Assembly: GCF_009765445.1 (NCBI RefSeq)
Contig: NZ_WHOY01000031.1
Coordinates: 2,563,561 to 2,627,560, forward strand
DNA length: 64,000 bases
From: Pantoea sp. BAV 3049
Lineage (GTDB): Bacteria; Pseudomonadota; Gammaproteobacteria; Enterobacterales; Enterobacteriaceae
Direction of reading: 5' to 3'
The position numbers and the translations under genes were made by a program. This document shows positions 10,573 through 21,100 of the stretch, in pieces. The notes under the pieces are model-generated. The model had not been told where the DNA came from. It did no database searches and saw only the letters and a program-made list of their open reading frames with translations. The first letter of the stretch is position 1, and every line of letters starts with the position of its first letter.

Positions 10573-11789
10573 GTTTTGACCTGACGCGCGTCAGGGCTGA
10601 TTTCCCGGTTCTTGCGCGAGAAGTAAATGGCCAGCCGCTGGCCTATCTCGACAGCGCGGCCAGCGCCCAGAAGCCGCAGGTAGTGATCGATGCGGAGAGC
10701 CATTTTTATCAGCATGGCTACGCGGCGGTGCACCGGGGTATTCATACCCTGAGTGCTGAAGCGACGACGGAAATGGAAAACGTCCGTGAGCAGGCCGCCC
10801 GTTTCCTTAACGCGGCTTCACCGGAAGAGATTGTTTTCGTCAAAGGCACCACTGAGGCGATCAACCTGGTCGCCAGCAGCTGGGGTGGCAGCCAGTTGAA
10901 GCCGGGCGACAATATCCTGATCACAGCGATGGAGCACCATGCCAACATCGTGCCGTGGCAGATGGTTGCCCAGCGCACCGGCGCCGAAGTGCGGTTTATC
11001 CCGCTGTCGGAAACCGGTGAGCTGGATCTTTCTGCACTGCCTTCGCTTATCGACAGCCGCACCCGCATGCTGGCGGTGACTCAGGTTTCCAACGTGTTGG
11101 GCACCGTGAACCCGGTGAAAGAGCTGGTGGCGCGGGCTAAGGCCGCTGGGGTAGCTACGCTGATCGATGGTGCTCAGGCTGTAATGCACGGGCAGATCGA
11201 TGTGCAGGATATCGGTTGTGATTTTTACGCCTTCTCCGGGCATAAGATTTACGGTCCTTCCGGGATCGGCATCCTGTATGGCCGCAAAGCCATGCTCGAT
11301 CAGATGCCACCGTGGGAAGGCGGTGGTTCGATGATTGCCACTGTGTCGCTGACGGAAGGCACTACCTATGCTGCAGCGCCGTGGCGCTTTGAAGCGGGTT
11401 CTCCCAATACCGGTGGCATTATTGGTCTGGGTGCGGCGCTGAGCTATGTCAGCGAGATTGGGCTGGAGGCGATCCACCAGCGTGAACAGGCGCTGATGCG
11501 TTACGCCATGGATAAACTCTCTTCCGTGCCGGACCTGAAGATCTATGGTCCTCAGGAACGGGCAGGGGTGATAGCCTTTAACCTCGGCCAGCATCATGCT
11601 TATGATGTCGGCAGTTTCCTCGACCAGTACGGGATTGCCATTCGTACCGGCCACCACTGCGCGATGCCGCTGATGCACCATTACGGCGTCCCGGCGATGT
11701 GCCGTGCCTCCTTTGTTCTGTATAATAGCGAAGAAGAGGCCGATCGCCTGGCGGCTGGCCTGACACGTATACACCGCCTGCTGGGGTAA
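10569..11789 (+). CDS. sufS: Cysteine desulfurase SufS
   Basis: SufS is a class II PLP-dependent desulfurase that takes sulfur from cysteine and hands it to SufE. At 406 residues it has the same length as E. coli. The PLP lysine is in [11 protein letters not shown] near residue 226, and the active-site cysteine is in [11 protein letters not shown] near residue 364. The N-terminal [12 protein letters not shown] and HRGIHTLS stretches are diagnostic. It overlaps sufD by four bases. Confidence 0.97.
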   Translation: MSFDLTRVRADFPVLAREVNGQPLAYLDSAASAQKPQVVIDAESHFYQHGYAAVHRGIHTLSAEATTEMENVREQAARFLNAASPEEIVFVKGTTEAINLVASSWGGSQLKPGDNILITAMEHHANIVPWQMVAQRTGAEVRFIPLSETGELDLSALPSLIDSRTRMLAVTQVSNVLGTVNPVKELVARAKAAGVATLIDGAQAVMHGQIDVQDIGCDFYAFSGHKIYGPSGIGILYGRKAMLDQMPPWEGGGSMIATVSLTEGTTYAAAPWRFEAGSPNTGGIIGLGAALSYVSEIGLEAIHQREQALMRYAMDKLSSVPDLKIYGPQERAGVIAFNLGQHHAYDVGSFLDQYGIAIRTGHHCAMPLMHHYGVPAMCRASFVLYNSEEEADRLAAGLTRIHRLLG

Positions 11790-11811
11790 ACCCGGCAGCA
11801 AGGGAGGAAGA

Positions 11812-12234
11812 ATGGCAACCCTGCCAGACAAAGAAAAACTGGTGCGCAACTTTACACGTTGCGCTAACTGGGAAGAGAAGTATCTGTATGTGATTGAACT
11901 GGGCGCGCTGCTGCCAGAATTGTCCGAATCATTACATCAGCCGGAAAACACCATTTCAGGCTGCCAGAGCCAGGTGTGGATCCTGATGGATACCGATGAT
12001 AATGGTCGTGTGGTTCTGCGTGGTGACAGCGATGCCGCTATTGTTAAGGGCCTGATTGCCGTAGTGTTTATTCTGTATCAGCAGATGACTCCGGCAGAAA
12101 TTCTGGCCTTTGATGTCCGTCCGTGGTTTGCCCAGTTGGCCCTGACCCAGCATCTGACGCCGTCCCGTTCTCAGGGGCTGGAAGCGATGATCCGTGCCAT
12201 CCGTCACAAAGCACAGGCCCTTTCCGCGGGCTGA
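11812..12234 (+). CDS. sufE: Sulfur acceptor SufE
   Basis: SufE accepts persulfide sulfur from SufS and carries it to SufB. At 140 residues it compares with 138 in E. coli. The acceptor cysteine is in ISGCQSQVW near residue 51, and the C-terminal [13 protein letters not shown] is characteristic. A strong GGGAGG ribosome site precedes the start. It is the last gene of the suf operon; a hairpin terminator follows. Confidence 0.96.
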   Translation: MATLPDKEKLVRNFTRCANWEEKYLYVIELGALLPELSESLHQPENTISGCQSQVWILMDTDDNGRVVLRGDSDAAIVKGLIAVVFILYQQMTPAEILAFDVRPWFAQLALTQHLTPSRSQGLEAMIRAIRHKAQALSAG

Positions 12235-12255
12235 CTTGCTACACTTCTCGACAGG

Positions 12256-12285
12256 CTTCCCGCCTCGCTGGTGGGAAGTTTTCTT
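12256..12285 (+). terminator. Probable terminator of the suf operon
   Basis: A six-base stem (CTTCCC/GGGAAG) is followed by TTTTCTTAT, 22 bases after the sufE stop. Confidence 0.6.
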
Positions 12286-12306
12286 ATCCTGACACGAGAA
12301 ATAAGC

Positions 12307-13269
12307 ATGAAACCATTGTCCCAATTTGCCTCTCTGTTACTGATTACCCTCTCTTTTGCGCACACTGCCCGCGCTACAGAATATCCTCTGCCGCCAGGCA
12401 ACAGCCGCCTGATTGGTGAGAACAGTACTTATACTGTGCCCAATGATGGCCGGTCGCTGGAAAAGGTGGCGGCGGAATACAAGATCGGGCTGCTGGGCAT
12501 GCTGGAAGCGAATCCCGGTACCGATCCGTGGCTGCCAAAAGCGGGTTCGCAACTGACCATCCCCACCCAGATGCTGCTGCCGGATACCAAAAGAGAGGGG
12601 ATTGTGGTGAACGTGGCAGAGCTGCGTCTCTATTACTATCCGAAAGGCGCGAACAAAGTGATCGTCTACCCGATAGGCATTGGTCAGCTCGGCGCGAATA
12701 CGCCAGCGATGGTCACCAGCATCAGCCAGAAAATCCCTAATCCGACCTGGACACCCACGCCTAACATTCGCAAGCGCTATGCTGCGGAAGGGAAAAAGCT
12801 GCCGGTAACCGTGCCTGCCGGACCGGACAATCCTATGGGGCTTTATGCGATGCGCCTGGCTTACGGCCAGGGACACTATCTGATCCATGGCACGAATGCT
12901 GATTTCGGCATCGGAATGCGCGTCAGCTCCGGCTGTATTCGCCTGCGGCCTGATGATATAGAGGCGCTGTTTAGCAGCGTACCGAAGGGCACTCGCGTGC
13001 AGATTATCAACCAGCCAGTCAAATATGCCGTGGAGCCGGATGGGAAACGCTACATGGAGGTGCATCAGCCGCTCTCACACAACGATAAAGACGACCCGCA
13101 GACCATGCCAATAACTTTGACTACCCACGCTAAAAAGTTCGTTAAAAGCGATGACAGCGACACTGCGGTGATAAAGGAAGCGATTGCACGCCGTTCGGGC
13201 ATGCCGGTGCTGGTGAATTCGGGTGAGAAGATCGATGACAGTCAGGGGATGCCTGCCATCCTGCAGTGA
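12307..13269 (+). CDS. ldtE: L,D-transpeptidase (YnhG/LdtE type)
   Basis: This periplasmic enzyme forms meso-DAP to meso-DAP crosslinks in peptidoglycan. The frame opens at 12271, but the start is placed at 12307 (MKPLSQFASLL), giving 320 residues with a Sec signal peptide (hydrophobic 8-18, probable cleavage after ARA). A LysM-like segment spans about residues 38-88 (YTVPNDGRSLEKVA to LTIP). The YkuD domain follows, with the His of YLIHGTN and the catalytic cysteine in SSGCIRLRPDD. E. coli LdtE is 334 residues. It lies between suf and lpp as in E. coli. Confidence 0.93.
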   Translation: MKPLSQFASLLLITLSFAHTARATEYPLPPGNSRLIGENSTYTVPNDGRSLEKVAAEYKIGLLGMLEANPGTDPWLPKAGSQLTIPTQMLLPDTKREGIVVNVAELRLYYYPKGANKVIVYPIGIGQLGANTPAMVTSISQKIPNPTWTPTPNIRKRYAAEGKKLPVTVPAGPDNPMGLYAMRLAYGQGHYLIHGTNADFGIGMRVSSGCIRLRPDDIEALFSSVPKGTRVQIINQPVKYAVEPDGKRYMEVHQPLSHNDKDDPQTMPITLTTHAKKFVKSDDSDTAVIKEAIARRSGMPVLVNSGEKIDDSQGMPAILQ

Positions 13270-13281
13270 TAAATTCAGGAC

Positions 13282-13315
13282 AAAAAAAATGGCGCACAGT
13301 GTGCGCCATTTTTAT
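13282..13315. terminator. Bidirectional terminator between ldtE and lpp
   Basis: A perfect ten-base stem (AATGGCGCAC/GTGCGCCATT) has a three-base loop and is flanked by A8 on the left and T5 on the right, so it can serve both convergent genes. Confidence 0.93.
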
Positions 13316-13326
13316 TACCAGAACTC

Positions 13327-13566
<240 letters not shown>

Positions 13567-13607
13567 TTATACCCTCTAGATTGAGTTAATCTCCATGTAG
13601 CGTTACA

Positions 13608-13636
13608 AGTATTACACAAAGTTTTTTCTAATGAGA
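13608..13636 (-). promoter_or_regulatory. lpp promoter
   Basis: The leader and core region match the E. coli lpp promoter: -10 AATACT at 13608-13613, start at about 13601 (mRNA beginning GCTACATGGAG), and a -35 region (TCTCAT) at 13631-13636 in an A/T-rich stretch. The 38-base leader including GAGGGTATAAATA before the ATG is almost unchanged from E. coli. Confidence 0.85.
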
Positions 13637-13818
13637 ATAAATTTTTAGTGAGAACGTGCTTAAATTTGATCGTTCGCTCAAAGAAGCACCGTCTTTCCAG
13701 ATTGGTGTAAAAAATTTAGCGAAAACAGGCGACTTTAATCGGAACCACCCACACTTATTGCCGAGTTGAATAGTTTATTTCGATTGGAAGTTTTAAGAAA
13801 AGTCTTTATTGAAGTTGT
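13637..13818. other. A/T-rich intergenic region between lpp promoter and pykF terminator
   Basis: No reading frame or RNA was recognised here. The part nearest lpp probably acts as its UP-element-rich upstream promoter region. Confidence 0.4.
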
Positions 13819-13845
13819 AAAAAAAGCGCCACTCAGGGCGCTTTA
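13819..13845 (-). terminator. Terminator of pykF
   Basis: On the minus strand, an AAAGCGCC stem pairs with GGCGCTTT and is followed by a T run, 24 bases after the pykF stop. Confidence 0.88.
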
Positions 13846-13868
13846 TCAATGCGAGGCGTAATCTTCGA

Positions 13869-15281
13869 TTACAGCACGTGTACAGAGGCAGTATTCGTGG
13901 TTCCACTTGGTACCAGCGCACCAGAAACCATCACCACCACGTCACCACGCTGACCGTAGCCGCTGGCAACCGCTGCTTCCTTTCCAATACGGTAGAAATC
14001 ATCGGTAGAGGCAATCTCTTTCACCACTGAAGTGATGATGCCTTTGCTGAGGATCAACTGACGGGCAGTCTGCTCGTTGGTGGTCAGTGCCAGAATCGTC
14101 GCGTTAGGGAAGTACTTACGCACGGATTTCGCTGACTTGCCGCCTTCGGTCGCGACAACAATCAGTGGCGCTTCCAGATTCTCGGCAGTTTCAACAGCGC
14201 CACGGCATACTGCTTCGGTAATGCGCATTTTGCGATTGTCATGCTGAGAATCAATGCGGCTCTTCATCACGCGATCGGTACGTTCGCAGATGGTGGCCAT
14301 GATGGTCACAGACTCCAGCGGATATTTCCCTTTTGCACTTTCACCGGACAGCATAACTGCATCGGTACCGTCGAGGATGGCGTTAGCTACGTCACCAGCT
14401 TCAGCACGGGTAGGGCGCGGGTTCTTGATCATGGAATCGAGCATCTGGGTGGCGGTGATCACCACTTTACGCGCACGGTTACATTTTTTGATCATCATCT
14501 TCTGAGCGAAGATCACTTCCTCAACCGGAATTTCCACGCCGAGGTCACCACGAGCCACCATGATGCCGTCAGAAGCGTCAAGGATTTCGTCGAAGTTGTT
14601 CAGGCCTTCCTGGTTCTCAATTTTAGAGATGATCTGGATATGCTCACCGCCATGCTGCTTCAGGTGCTCGCGAATTTCCAGCACGTCAGAACGCTTACGG
14701 ATAAAGGAAGCGGCAACAAAATCCACACCCTGCTCGCAACCGAAGATCAGATCGCGTTTGTCTTTCTCTGCCAGCGCAGGCAGCTGGATTGAAACGCCCG
14801 GCAGGTTAACGCCTTTGTTTTCGCCCAGGTCGCCATTGTTCAGCACTTTACACACCACGGTGTTTTCGGTGACTTCAGTGACTTCCATCCCAATCAGACC
14901 ATCGTCCACCAGTACGGTGTTACCGATTTTCAGGTCAGAAGCAAAACCAGGGTAGGTTACCGCCACGCGCTCGGTGTTGCCGATCACTGACTGGTCAGTA
15001 GTGAAGGTGAAGGTCTGGCCAGCTTTAAGTGCAGCATCAGCACCGCCTTCCAGCTTCATGGTACGGATTTCAGGACCTTTGGTGTCCAGCAGAATCGCGG
15101 CCTGGTGACCGGTTTTGCTCATCACCGCGCGCAGGTTCGAAATACGTTTACCGTGCTCTTCGTAATCACCGTGTGAGAAGTTAAGACGCATGACGTTCAT
15201 GCCCGCGTCCAGCAGATTGGTCAGCATTTCTTCCGATTCGGTTTTTGGACCGATAGTACAAACAATCTTGGTCTTTTTCAT
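13869..15281 (-). CDS. pykF: Pyruvate kinase I
   Basis: This enzyme converts PEP and ADP to pyruvate and ATP and is activated by fructose 1,6-bisphosphate. At 470 residues it has the E. coli length. Landmarks are [12 protein letters not shown] at the N-terminus, [11 protein letters not shown], the metal/substrate loop [14 protein letters not shown] near residue 215, and [13 protein letters not shown]. The C-terminal allosteric domain ends [13 protein letters not shown] Cra site lies about 220 bases upstream, consistent with repression by Cra under gluconeogenic growth, opposite in direction to ppsA at the window start. Confidence 0.98.
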   Translation of the reverse strand: MKKTKIVCTIGPKTESEEMLTNLLDAGMNVMRLNFSHGDYEEHGKRISNLRAVMSKTGHQAAILLDTKGPEIRTMKLEGGADAALKAGQTFTFTTDQSVIGNTERVAVTYPGFASDLKIGNTVLVDDGLIGMEVTEVTENTVVCKVLNNGDLGENKGVNLPGVSIQLPALAEKDKRDLIFGCEQGVDFVAASFIRKRSDVLEIREHLKQHGGEHIQIISKIENQEGLNNFDEILDASDGIMVARGDLGVEIPVEEVIFAQKMMIKKCNRARKVVITATQMLDSMIKNPRPTRAEAGDVANAILDGTDAVMLSGESAKGKYPLESVTIMATICERTDRVMKSRIDSQHDNRKMRITEAVCRGAVETAENLEAPLIVVATEGGKSAKSVRKYFPNATILALTTNEQTARQLILSKGIITSVVKEIASTDDFYRIGKEAAVASGYGQRGDVVVMVSGALVPSGTTNTASVHVL

Positions 15282-15503
15282 GACGAGTTATCTGTTAAGT
15301 TGTGATGGATGAGAGAAGCGTGAATCCGGGGCCTGGTGTTTCGCGCCGGTGAAGAATTTTTGCCTGAATGGCGAACTGCGATACAGAATAAAGAATAGGT
15401 GACAGTAGAAAAGCGTGCAGAGGAAGTTGTAACGCGGTTTCAACGCGAGCGCAAAACTCAGTTGCGCAACAAGTTATCGTTTTTGCTAAAGGGTCAACCA
15501 TAC
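15282..15503. other. pykF 5' leader and promoter region
   Basis: This stretch holds the long pykF leader on the minus strand. I could not set the -10 and -35 elements with confidence and saw no other gene. Confidence 0.4.
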
Positions 15504-15517
15504 GCTGAAACCATTCA
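15504..15517 (-). promoter_or_regulatory. Cra (FruR) operator upstream of pykF
   Basis: The sequence GCTGAAACCATTCA (minus strand TGAATGGTTTCAGC) agrees with the Cra consensus GCTGAAACGTTTCA at 12 of 14 positions. Cra is a known repressor of pykF in E. coli. Confidence 0.75.
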
Positions 15518-15728
15518 AGTGAAACAACGTTCCGTATTATAGTCTCTAAGTGCGCGAAAACCAATTAAAAAGCTCAGCTGAAGCCGAAAGGTTGCGTCAG
15601 ATCAGGTTGTTGCGCAAAATAAAATCTGAGAAGCCACTCACATTACTGCCTCTTGCCACCACTAAATCCCTCTGTTGTTGATCTGCATCAAGGTTTTGCC
15701 TCCTGAGCTGGTATTGACTTAAATCGAA
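15518..15728. other. Intergenic region between pykF and the siderophore island
   Basis: No gene is seen. This is the junction where E. coli synteny breaks and the siderophore genes begin. Confidence 0.35.
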
Positions 15729-15745
15729 TTGATAATCATTATCAA
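15725..15745 (+). promoter_or_regulatory. Fur box upstream of the siderophore receptor gene
   Basis: The core TTGATAATCATTATCAA (15729-15745) is a perfect palindrome, and the 19-base window matches the Fur consensus at about 15 positions. It lies 43 bases upstream of the receptor start, where it would block the promoter when iron is plentiful. Confidence 0.85.
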
Positions 15746-15787
15746 ATAGTGAATTATCTGGATCAGTCAGAAACTCAGGGCAGAAAA

Positions 15788-18073
15788 ATGACAGGGAAAT
15801 GGAAAGTTTCGCGCTATTTCGCAGTAACGCTGTGTGGATTAAGTGTTTCTTTGCTTTCAACCACCACCGGGGCAGAGACGGTAGAGGAAACCGTGGCGGT
15901 GCGGGGTGCTGAAAAATCGGAAAAACAGACTGTAAAGGATGATGAGAATGACACGCTTATCGTCACGGCAATGGAGCAGGTGAGGCAGGCTCCTGGTGTT
16001 TCAGTGATCACCGCAGAAGATATCAGGAAGCATCCACCAGCAAACGATCTGGCGGATTTAATACGAACTATGCCTGGAGTGAATCTCACCGGAAACTCTA
16101 ACAGTGGTTCCAGAGGCAATAACCGTCAGATCGATCTGCGGGGAATGGGGCCGGAAAATACGCTTATCCTGGTCGATGGTAAGCCAATATCGAGCCGCTC
16201 TGCCGTTCGCTACGGCTGGCGTGGAGAACGGGATACCCGTGGAGACACCAATTGGGTACCCGCTGAGATGATCGAGCGAATTGAAGTATTGCGCGGTCCT
16301 GCGGCGGCACTCTACGGGAATGGTGCTGCAGGCGGCGTGATAAATATTATTACCAGACAACCTACAGATGAACTGCACGGCAGCCTGAATGCTTACATGA
16401 ACTTCCCCGAGCATAAATCCGAAGGCGCGACAAAACGAACAGATTTCAGCCTGATGGGCGGGCTGACGGATAATCTGAGTTTTCGTCTGTATGGCAATAT
16501 CAATAAAACGCAGGCGGATGCAGTGGATATTAATGCAGGGCATCAGCTCAGCCCACTGGCCACCAATATTCCTGCCGGGCGGGAAGGTGTGCGCAACAAG
16601 GACATCAACAGCCTGCTGCGTTGGACATTTATGCCCCATCAGACGCTGGAGTTGGAGGCGGGGTTCAGTCGTCAGGGGAATATCTATGCCGGTGATACGG
16701 AAAACAATAACAGTAGCATTGATTCCATTTCTAAATATGGTCAGGAAACCAACCGGATGTATCGGCATAACTATACGCTGACGCATCGGGGATATTGGGA
16801 GAGCGGGCTCAATGTTTTATCCTGGCTGCAATATGAAAACACCCATAATACACGTATCTCTGAAGCCCTGGCTGGTGGGCCTGCTGGCCGTCCACAGGGC
16901 GATAATTTTACCACCATCACGCTCGATGCTTTTACCGGGCATAGCGAAATTAATATTCCCTTCAACGTTGGGTTTGATCAGACCGCTACCCTGGGGATGG
17001 AGTGGTCTGGTCAGAAAATGACGGATCCTTCCTCGACAAAACAAAGCCAGCAGGGCGGAGCGATCCCGGGATATCCCACTGGTCAACGAAGTGAGAGTAT
17101 GTCGGCTCAAATTGCCTCTGTTTTCGCCGAGGATAATGTCGAAGTCACCAGCAGTATGATGGTCACCCCCGGGTTACGGTTCAATCATCACAGCCAGGCA
17201 GGGAATAACTGGAGCCCATCACTCAATGTTTCGCAAGAGATGGGTGACGACTTCACCCTGAAGCTGGGGATCGCCCGGGCTTATAAAGCCCCAAACCTTT
17301 ATCAGTTGAATCCGGATTATCTTCTCTACAGCCGGGGAAATGGCTGCAGCGTGGCGGGAACGAATGGCTGTTATCTGATGGGGAACAAAAATTTAAAAGC
17401 GGAAACCAGCATCAATAAAGAGATCGGTGTTGAGTTTCACCGTGATGATTTTCAGGCGGGTGTAACCTGGTTTCGCAATGATTACCGCAATAAAATTGAA
17501 TCCGGTACGCATGCCGTAGGGTCAACTTCCACGCTGAACTCAAGGATCCTTCAATGGGAAAACGTGGATAAATCACTGGTAGAGGGACTGGAAGGAACAC
17601 TGAATTTTCCCGTTAGCGATAAAATCAAATGGAACAATAACCTCACCTGGATGCTGAAGTCTGAAAATAAAACGTCCGGAGACTATTTATCCATTACGCC
17701 TCAGTTCACGTTGAACTCTTCAGTCAGCTTGCAGGCGACAGAGGACCTTTCATTACAGGCTGAGATGGCCTGGTACGGCCGCCAGAAGCCAAAAAAATAT
17801 AATTATAAGGGTGAACCCACTTCGGGCGTGGACAGACATGAAGTTTCGCCTTATGCGGTGATAGGGCTGAGCGGAACCTACGACATCAATAAATATGCCA
17901 GCATGACCGTTGGGGTGGATAACCTCTTTGATAAAAGACAGTTCAGAGCGGGTAGCGCCCAGTCGGTATCGAATACGTCAGGGGGCGTGACCAGCACGGT
18001 ATATGGCGCAGGCGCTGCGACCTATAACGAGCCAGGCAGAACTTATTATGTCAGCCTGAATACCCATTTCTGA
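15788..18073 (+). CDS. fepA: FepA-family TonB-dependent catecholate siderophore receptor
   Basis: This outer-membrane receptor imports a ferric catecholate through TonB. The frame opens at 15749; the start at 15788 (MTGKWKVSRYF) has AGGG seven bases upstream and gives 761 residues with a signal peptide ending near TTTGA/ET. A TonB box (DTLIVTA) lies near residue 55. The plug domain (MPGVNLTGNSNSGSRGNNRQ, VLRGPAAALYGNGAAGG) and the 22-strand barrel are colinear with E. coli FepA, including NNWSPSLNVSQ and GIARAYKAPNLYQ. It ends in the classical Phe (LNTHF). The ligand may be enterobactin or the product of the adjacent NRPS; a second, canonical fepA could exist elsewhere, so the symbol denotes family only. 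Confidence 0.9.
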   Translation: MTGKWKVSRYFAVTLCGLSVSLLSTTTGAETVEETVAVRGAEKSEKQTVKDDENDTLIVTAMEQVRQAPGVSVITAEDIRKHPPANDLADLIRTMPGVNLTGNSNSGSRGNNRQIDLRGMGPENTLILVDGKPISSRSAVRYGWRGERDTRGDTNWVPAEMIERIEVLRGPAAALYGNGAAGGVINIITRQPTDELHGSLNAYMNFPEHKSEGATKRTDFSLMGGLTDNLSFRLYGNINKTQADAVDINAGHQLSPLATNIPAGREGVRNKDINSLLRWTFMPHQTLELEAGFSRQGNIYAGDTENNNSSIDSISKYGQETNRMYRHNYTLTHRGYWESGLNVLSWLQYENTHNTRISEALAGGPAGRPQGDNFTTITLDAFTGHSEINIPFNVGFDQTATLGMEWSGQKMTDPSSTKQSQQGGAIPGYPTGQRSESMSAQIASVFAEDNVEVTSSMMVTPGLRFNHHSQAGNNWSPSLNVSQEMGDDFTLKLGIARAYKAPNLYQLNPDYLLYSRGNGCSVAGTNGCYLMGNKNLKAETSINKEIGVEFHRDDFQAGVTWFRNDYRNKIESGTHAVGSTSTLNSRILQWENVDKSLVEGLEGTLNFPVSDKIKWNNNLTWMLKSENKTSGDYLSITPQFTLNSSVSLQATEDLSLQAEMAWYGRQKPKKYNYKGEPTSGVDRHEVSPYAVIGLSGTYDINKYASMTVGVDNLFDKRQFRAGSAQSVSNTSGGVTSTVYGAGAATYNEPGRTYYVSLNTHF

Positions 18074-18147
18074 AGAGAGAGTTCGGTTTATTTCTCCGCC
18101 AATCACCAGGCAACTTTTTGTAATCGATAACGATAAGGAGTCAGTAC

Positions 18148-21100
18148 ATGGCGTTAAGTCATAACAGGAAGTTGCCGCTTACCGAAGGGCAAAAAGAAAT
18201 CTGGATCGCGCAGCAGGTCATTGAATTCAGCCCTCGATATAACACGGCGGAGTGCGTCAGGATCAAAGGGGAAATCTCTGCGGACTGCTTTGAAAAAGCG
18301 GTGAACCAGGTCATGAAGCAGATTGAAGCGCTTAATTGTCAGTACGAATTACAGAACGGTGAACTGCTGCAAATACTGTCTGACAGGGAGAGGATCAATT
18401 ATCAATTCCTGGACTTTACTGAGGATAAAAACCCTGAACACAGCCTTCAGCGCTGGATAAAACATGACATCAAACAGCCCGTTAATTTGCAAAAAGGATC
18501 GTTATACTGCGTAGCCTTAATTCAGCTGGCTACTCAGGAATATCGCTGGTATCAGCGTACACACCATATCGCGCTGGATGGATACGGTGTGGCCATGGTA
18601 CTGCGTGAGATTTCCATGACCTATTCCCTGATGATGCAGGGTAAAAATACCGCGGTGCCTGCGTTTACCGGGCTGGACTATCTGGTCAAAAAAGAGCAGA
18701 AGTACAAAGAATCTCCCCAATTTAAGCAGGACGAGCGTTTCTGGCAGGATTATTGTCAACAGCTGGATTCGCCGCCTCGCCTCAGTCCTGTTTGTGGTGA
18801 AGTGAATGATACCGTGAACCGCAACGTAGCGATCCTCCCTGCCGGGCAATTTGTCAGAATGAAAGTGCTGGCAGAAGAGGCGGGGGTTTGCTGGGTTGAC
18901 GTCTGGCTGGCGGTTTTTGCCAGTTATCTGTCATGGAAAACGCAGAAGAGCGGCATTGTGCTGGGACTGCCTTTCATGAATCGTAACGAAGGCGCGTTAT
19001 TTAAATTACCGGGGATGATGGTCAACATCCTGCCATTAAGTCTGCCCGTATTGCCTGATGATGACCTTTTATCATTGGCGCGGAAAGCTCGTCAGGAAAT
19101 TGATAAAATCAAGCCGCACAGTCAGTTTCGCGGCATGCAGCTGCTGCGTCTGAGAGCTGATGACGAACCGCTTTTTGGGCCGGTAGTGAATGTTCTGCCC
19201 TTTTATGACGAGCTGGATCTGCACGGTGTGGCTGGAGTGGTTGAAAATGTTTATGGCGGCCCGGTGGATGACTGCGCGCTTCGTGTCGTTCCTGCCAGCC
19301 ACGCTGATGACAGCGATTTGCATATTCATATCGATGCCAACCCCGCCAGCTACCAGCCTGAGGAGTTACAGGCCATCAGTGCAGAGCTGACGGACTGGTG
19401 CGCGTTTTGCCTGACGCATCCAAAGGCCAGTATGAGCAGCCTCGCTCAGCACTCATGGTTTAAGTTAGCTGATCACGTTATAAAAAGCAGCGAACCGGGG
19501 AATTTTGTCTGGCAGGATGTTATCTCCCGCATCCGACGACAGGCTACGCTCACGCCGCAAGCTATTGCGCTGGAGTCGGATAACGCCAGCCTGAGCTATT
19601 CGCAGCTGGTCAGCAGGTTTGACAGTATTGCTCTTGAGCTCACCGGATATGGCGTTCAGCCGGAAAAAGTCGTGGCAGTCTGCCTGCCCGACAGAACCGA
19701 GACGATTATGATCATGTTGGGTATCCTGGCCGCCGGAGCGAGCTGTTTCGTACTGGATACCTCATTTCCAGACGACCGGCTGGCGCAGGCAATGACCGAG
19801 TGTAAGGCGTGCTATGTCGTCGTCACCGGATCTGAAGACGAACGCTGCGCACTGGGTGTTGAGCCTCTGTTTGCCCCGGTATTGCTGGGCAGTCTTCCGC
19901 AACCGGGCGTTAAACCGCGAGCTATTCAACCAGAGATGACCAGCTTTATCATTTTCACTTCCGGTTCAACGGGCAAGCCAAAAGGGGTGGCTATTCCTCA
20001 TCAGGCGCTCAGCTGGTTTGTGGAGGCGGCTGGCAAGGCTTACAACATTCAGGCTGAAGACAAAGTCCTGCAGTTTTCAGCCTTAACGTTTGATGCATGC
20101 CTGGAAGAGATATTCATTCCTCTTTGTCGGGGAGCCTGCGTTGTCCCGCGAACGGAAGAGATGGGCGGTTCGCTTGATGCCTTTCTCACTTTCATCACTA
20201 AACATGCTATTACCATACTGGATTTGCCGACGACGTTCTGGCACACCCTCACACTTTCACTGAGCGAACAACCGGTGGCCTGGCCGTCTGCGGTGAAGAC
20301 CCTGATTGTTGGCGGTGAAGCCCTTTCTCAGCAGCGCTTATCACAGTGGAAAGCATTGATGGGCGAGCGTGTCCGCTTGATCAATACCTATGGCCCAACG
20401 GAAGGGACAATTGTTTTTACCTGGAAAGTACTGGCTGGCGAAGGGTTTGATCCGGAGACATCGGATCTGCGCTCGATTGGATTACCGCTTGCAGGGCTTA
20501 GCTGCCTGATCCTTGATGATGCGCAGCGCCCGGTCAGGCAGGGAAGCGCAGGGGAACTCTATCTTGCCGGACCGACACTTTCCAGCGGCTACATTAACAG
20601 TGCTGAGATGACACAGGAAAGTTTTGTCAGGCTGGCGTTGGGTGAGGAAACCCTGCGAGCTTATAAAACGGGTGACAGGGTAAGGCAGAACCTCCAGGGG
20701 GAAATTGTTTATATCGGGCGCATTGATCGCCAGGTGAAATTCCGCGGCTATCGTGTCGATCTCAATGAAATTCGCGATTGCAGTCAGGCGGTCCCAGGGG
20801 TGAAAGAAACCCGCGCGGTCATGTGGCCTGAAGGGAATGGACGCCTGATGCTTTATGTTCAGCTGGAGGCGGGTTCAGGGACGTCAGTCCGGCATGTCGG
20901 GGCGTACTTACAGCAGCGACTCCCGCAATATATGCTGCCAAACCAGATCGTTATTCTGGATGAGTTCCCGCTGACTCCCAGCGGAAAAATCGACGAAAAA
21001 CGCCTGCCGAAATCAGAAGCCAGTCACGACAGCTCTGCCTGCCAGGCTGAAAGAACGGATTTTGAGAGGCTGGTTGCAGAGACATGGCAAAAAGAACTTT

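Noticed and set aside
10818..11849. 343-codon frame antisense to sufS
   Set aside because: It is a mirror of SufS codon bias and has no family match.
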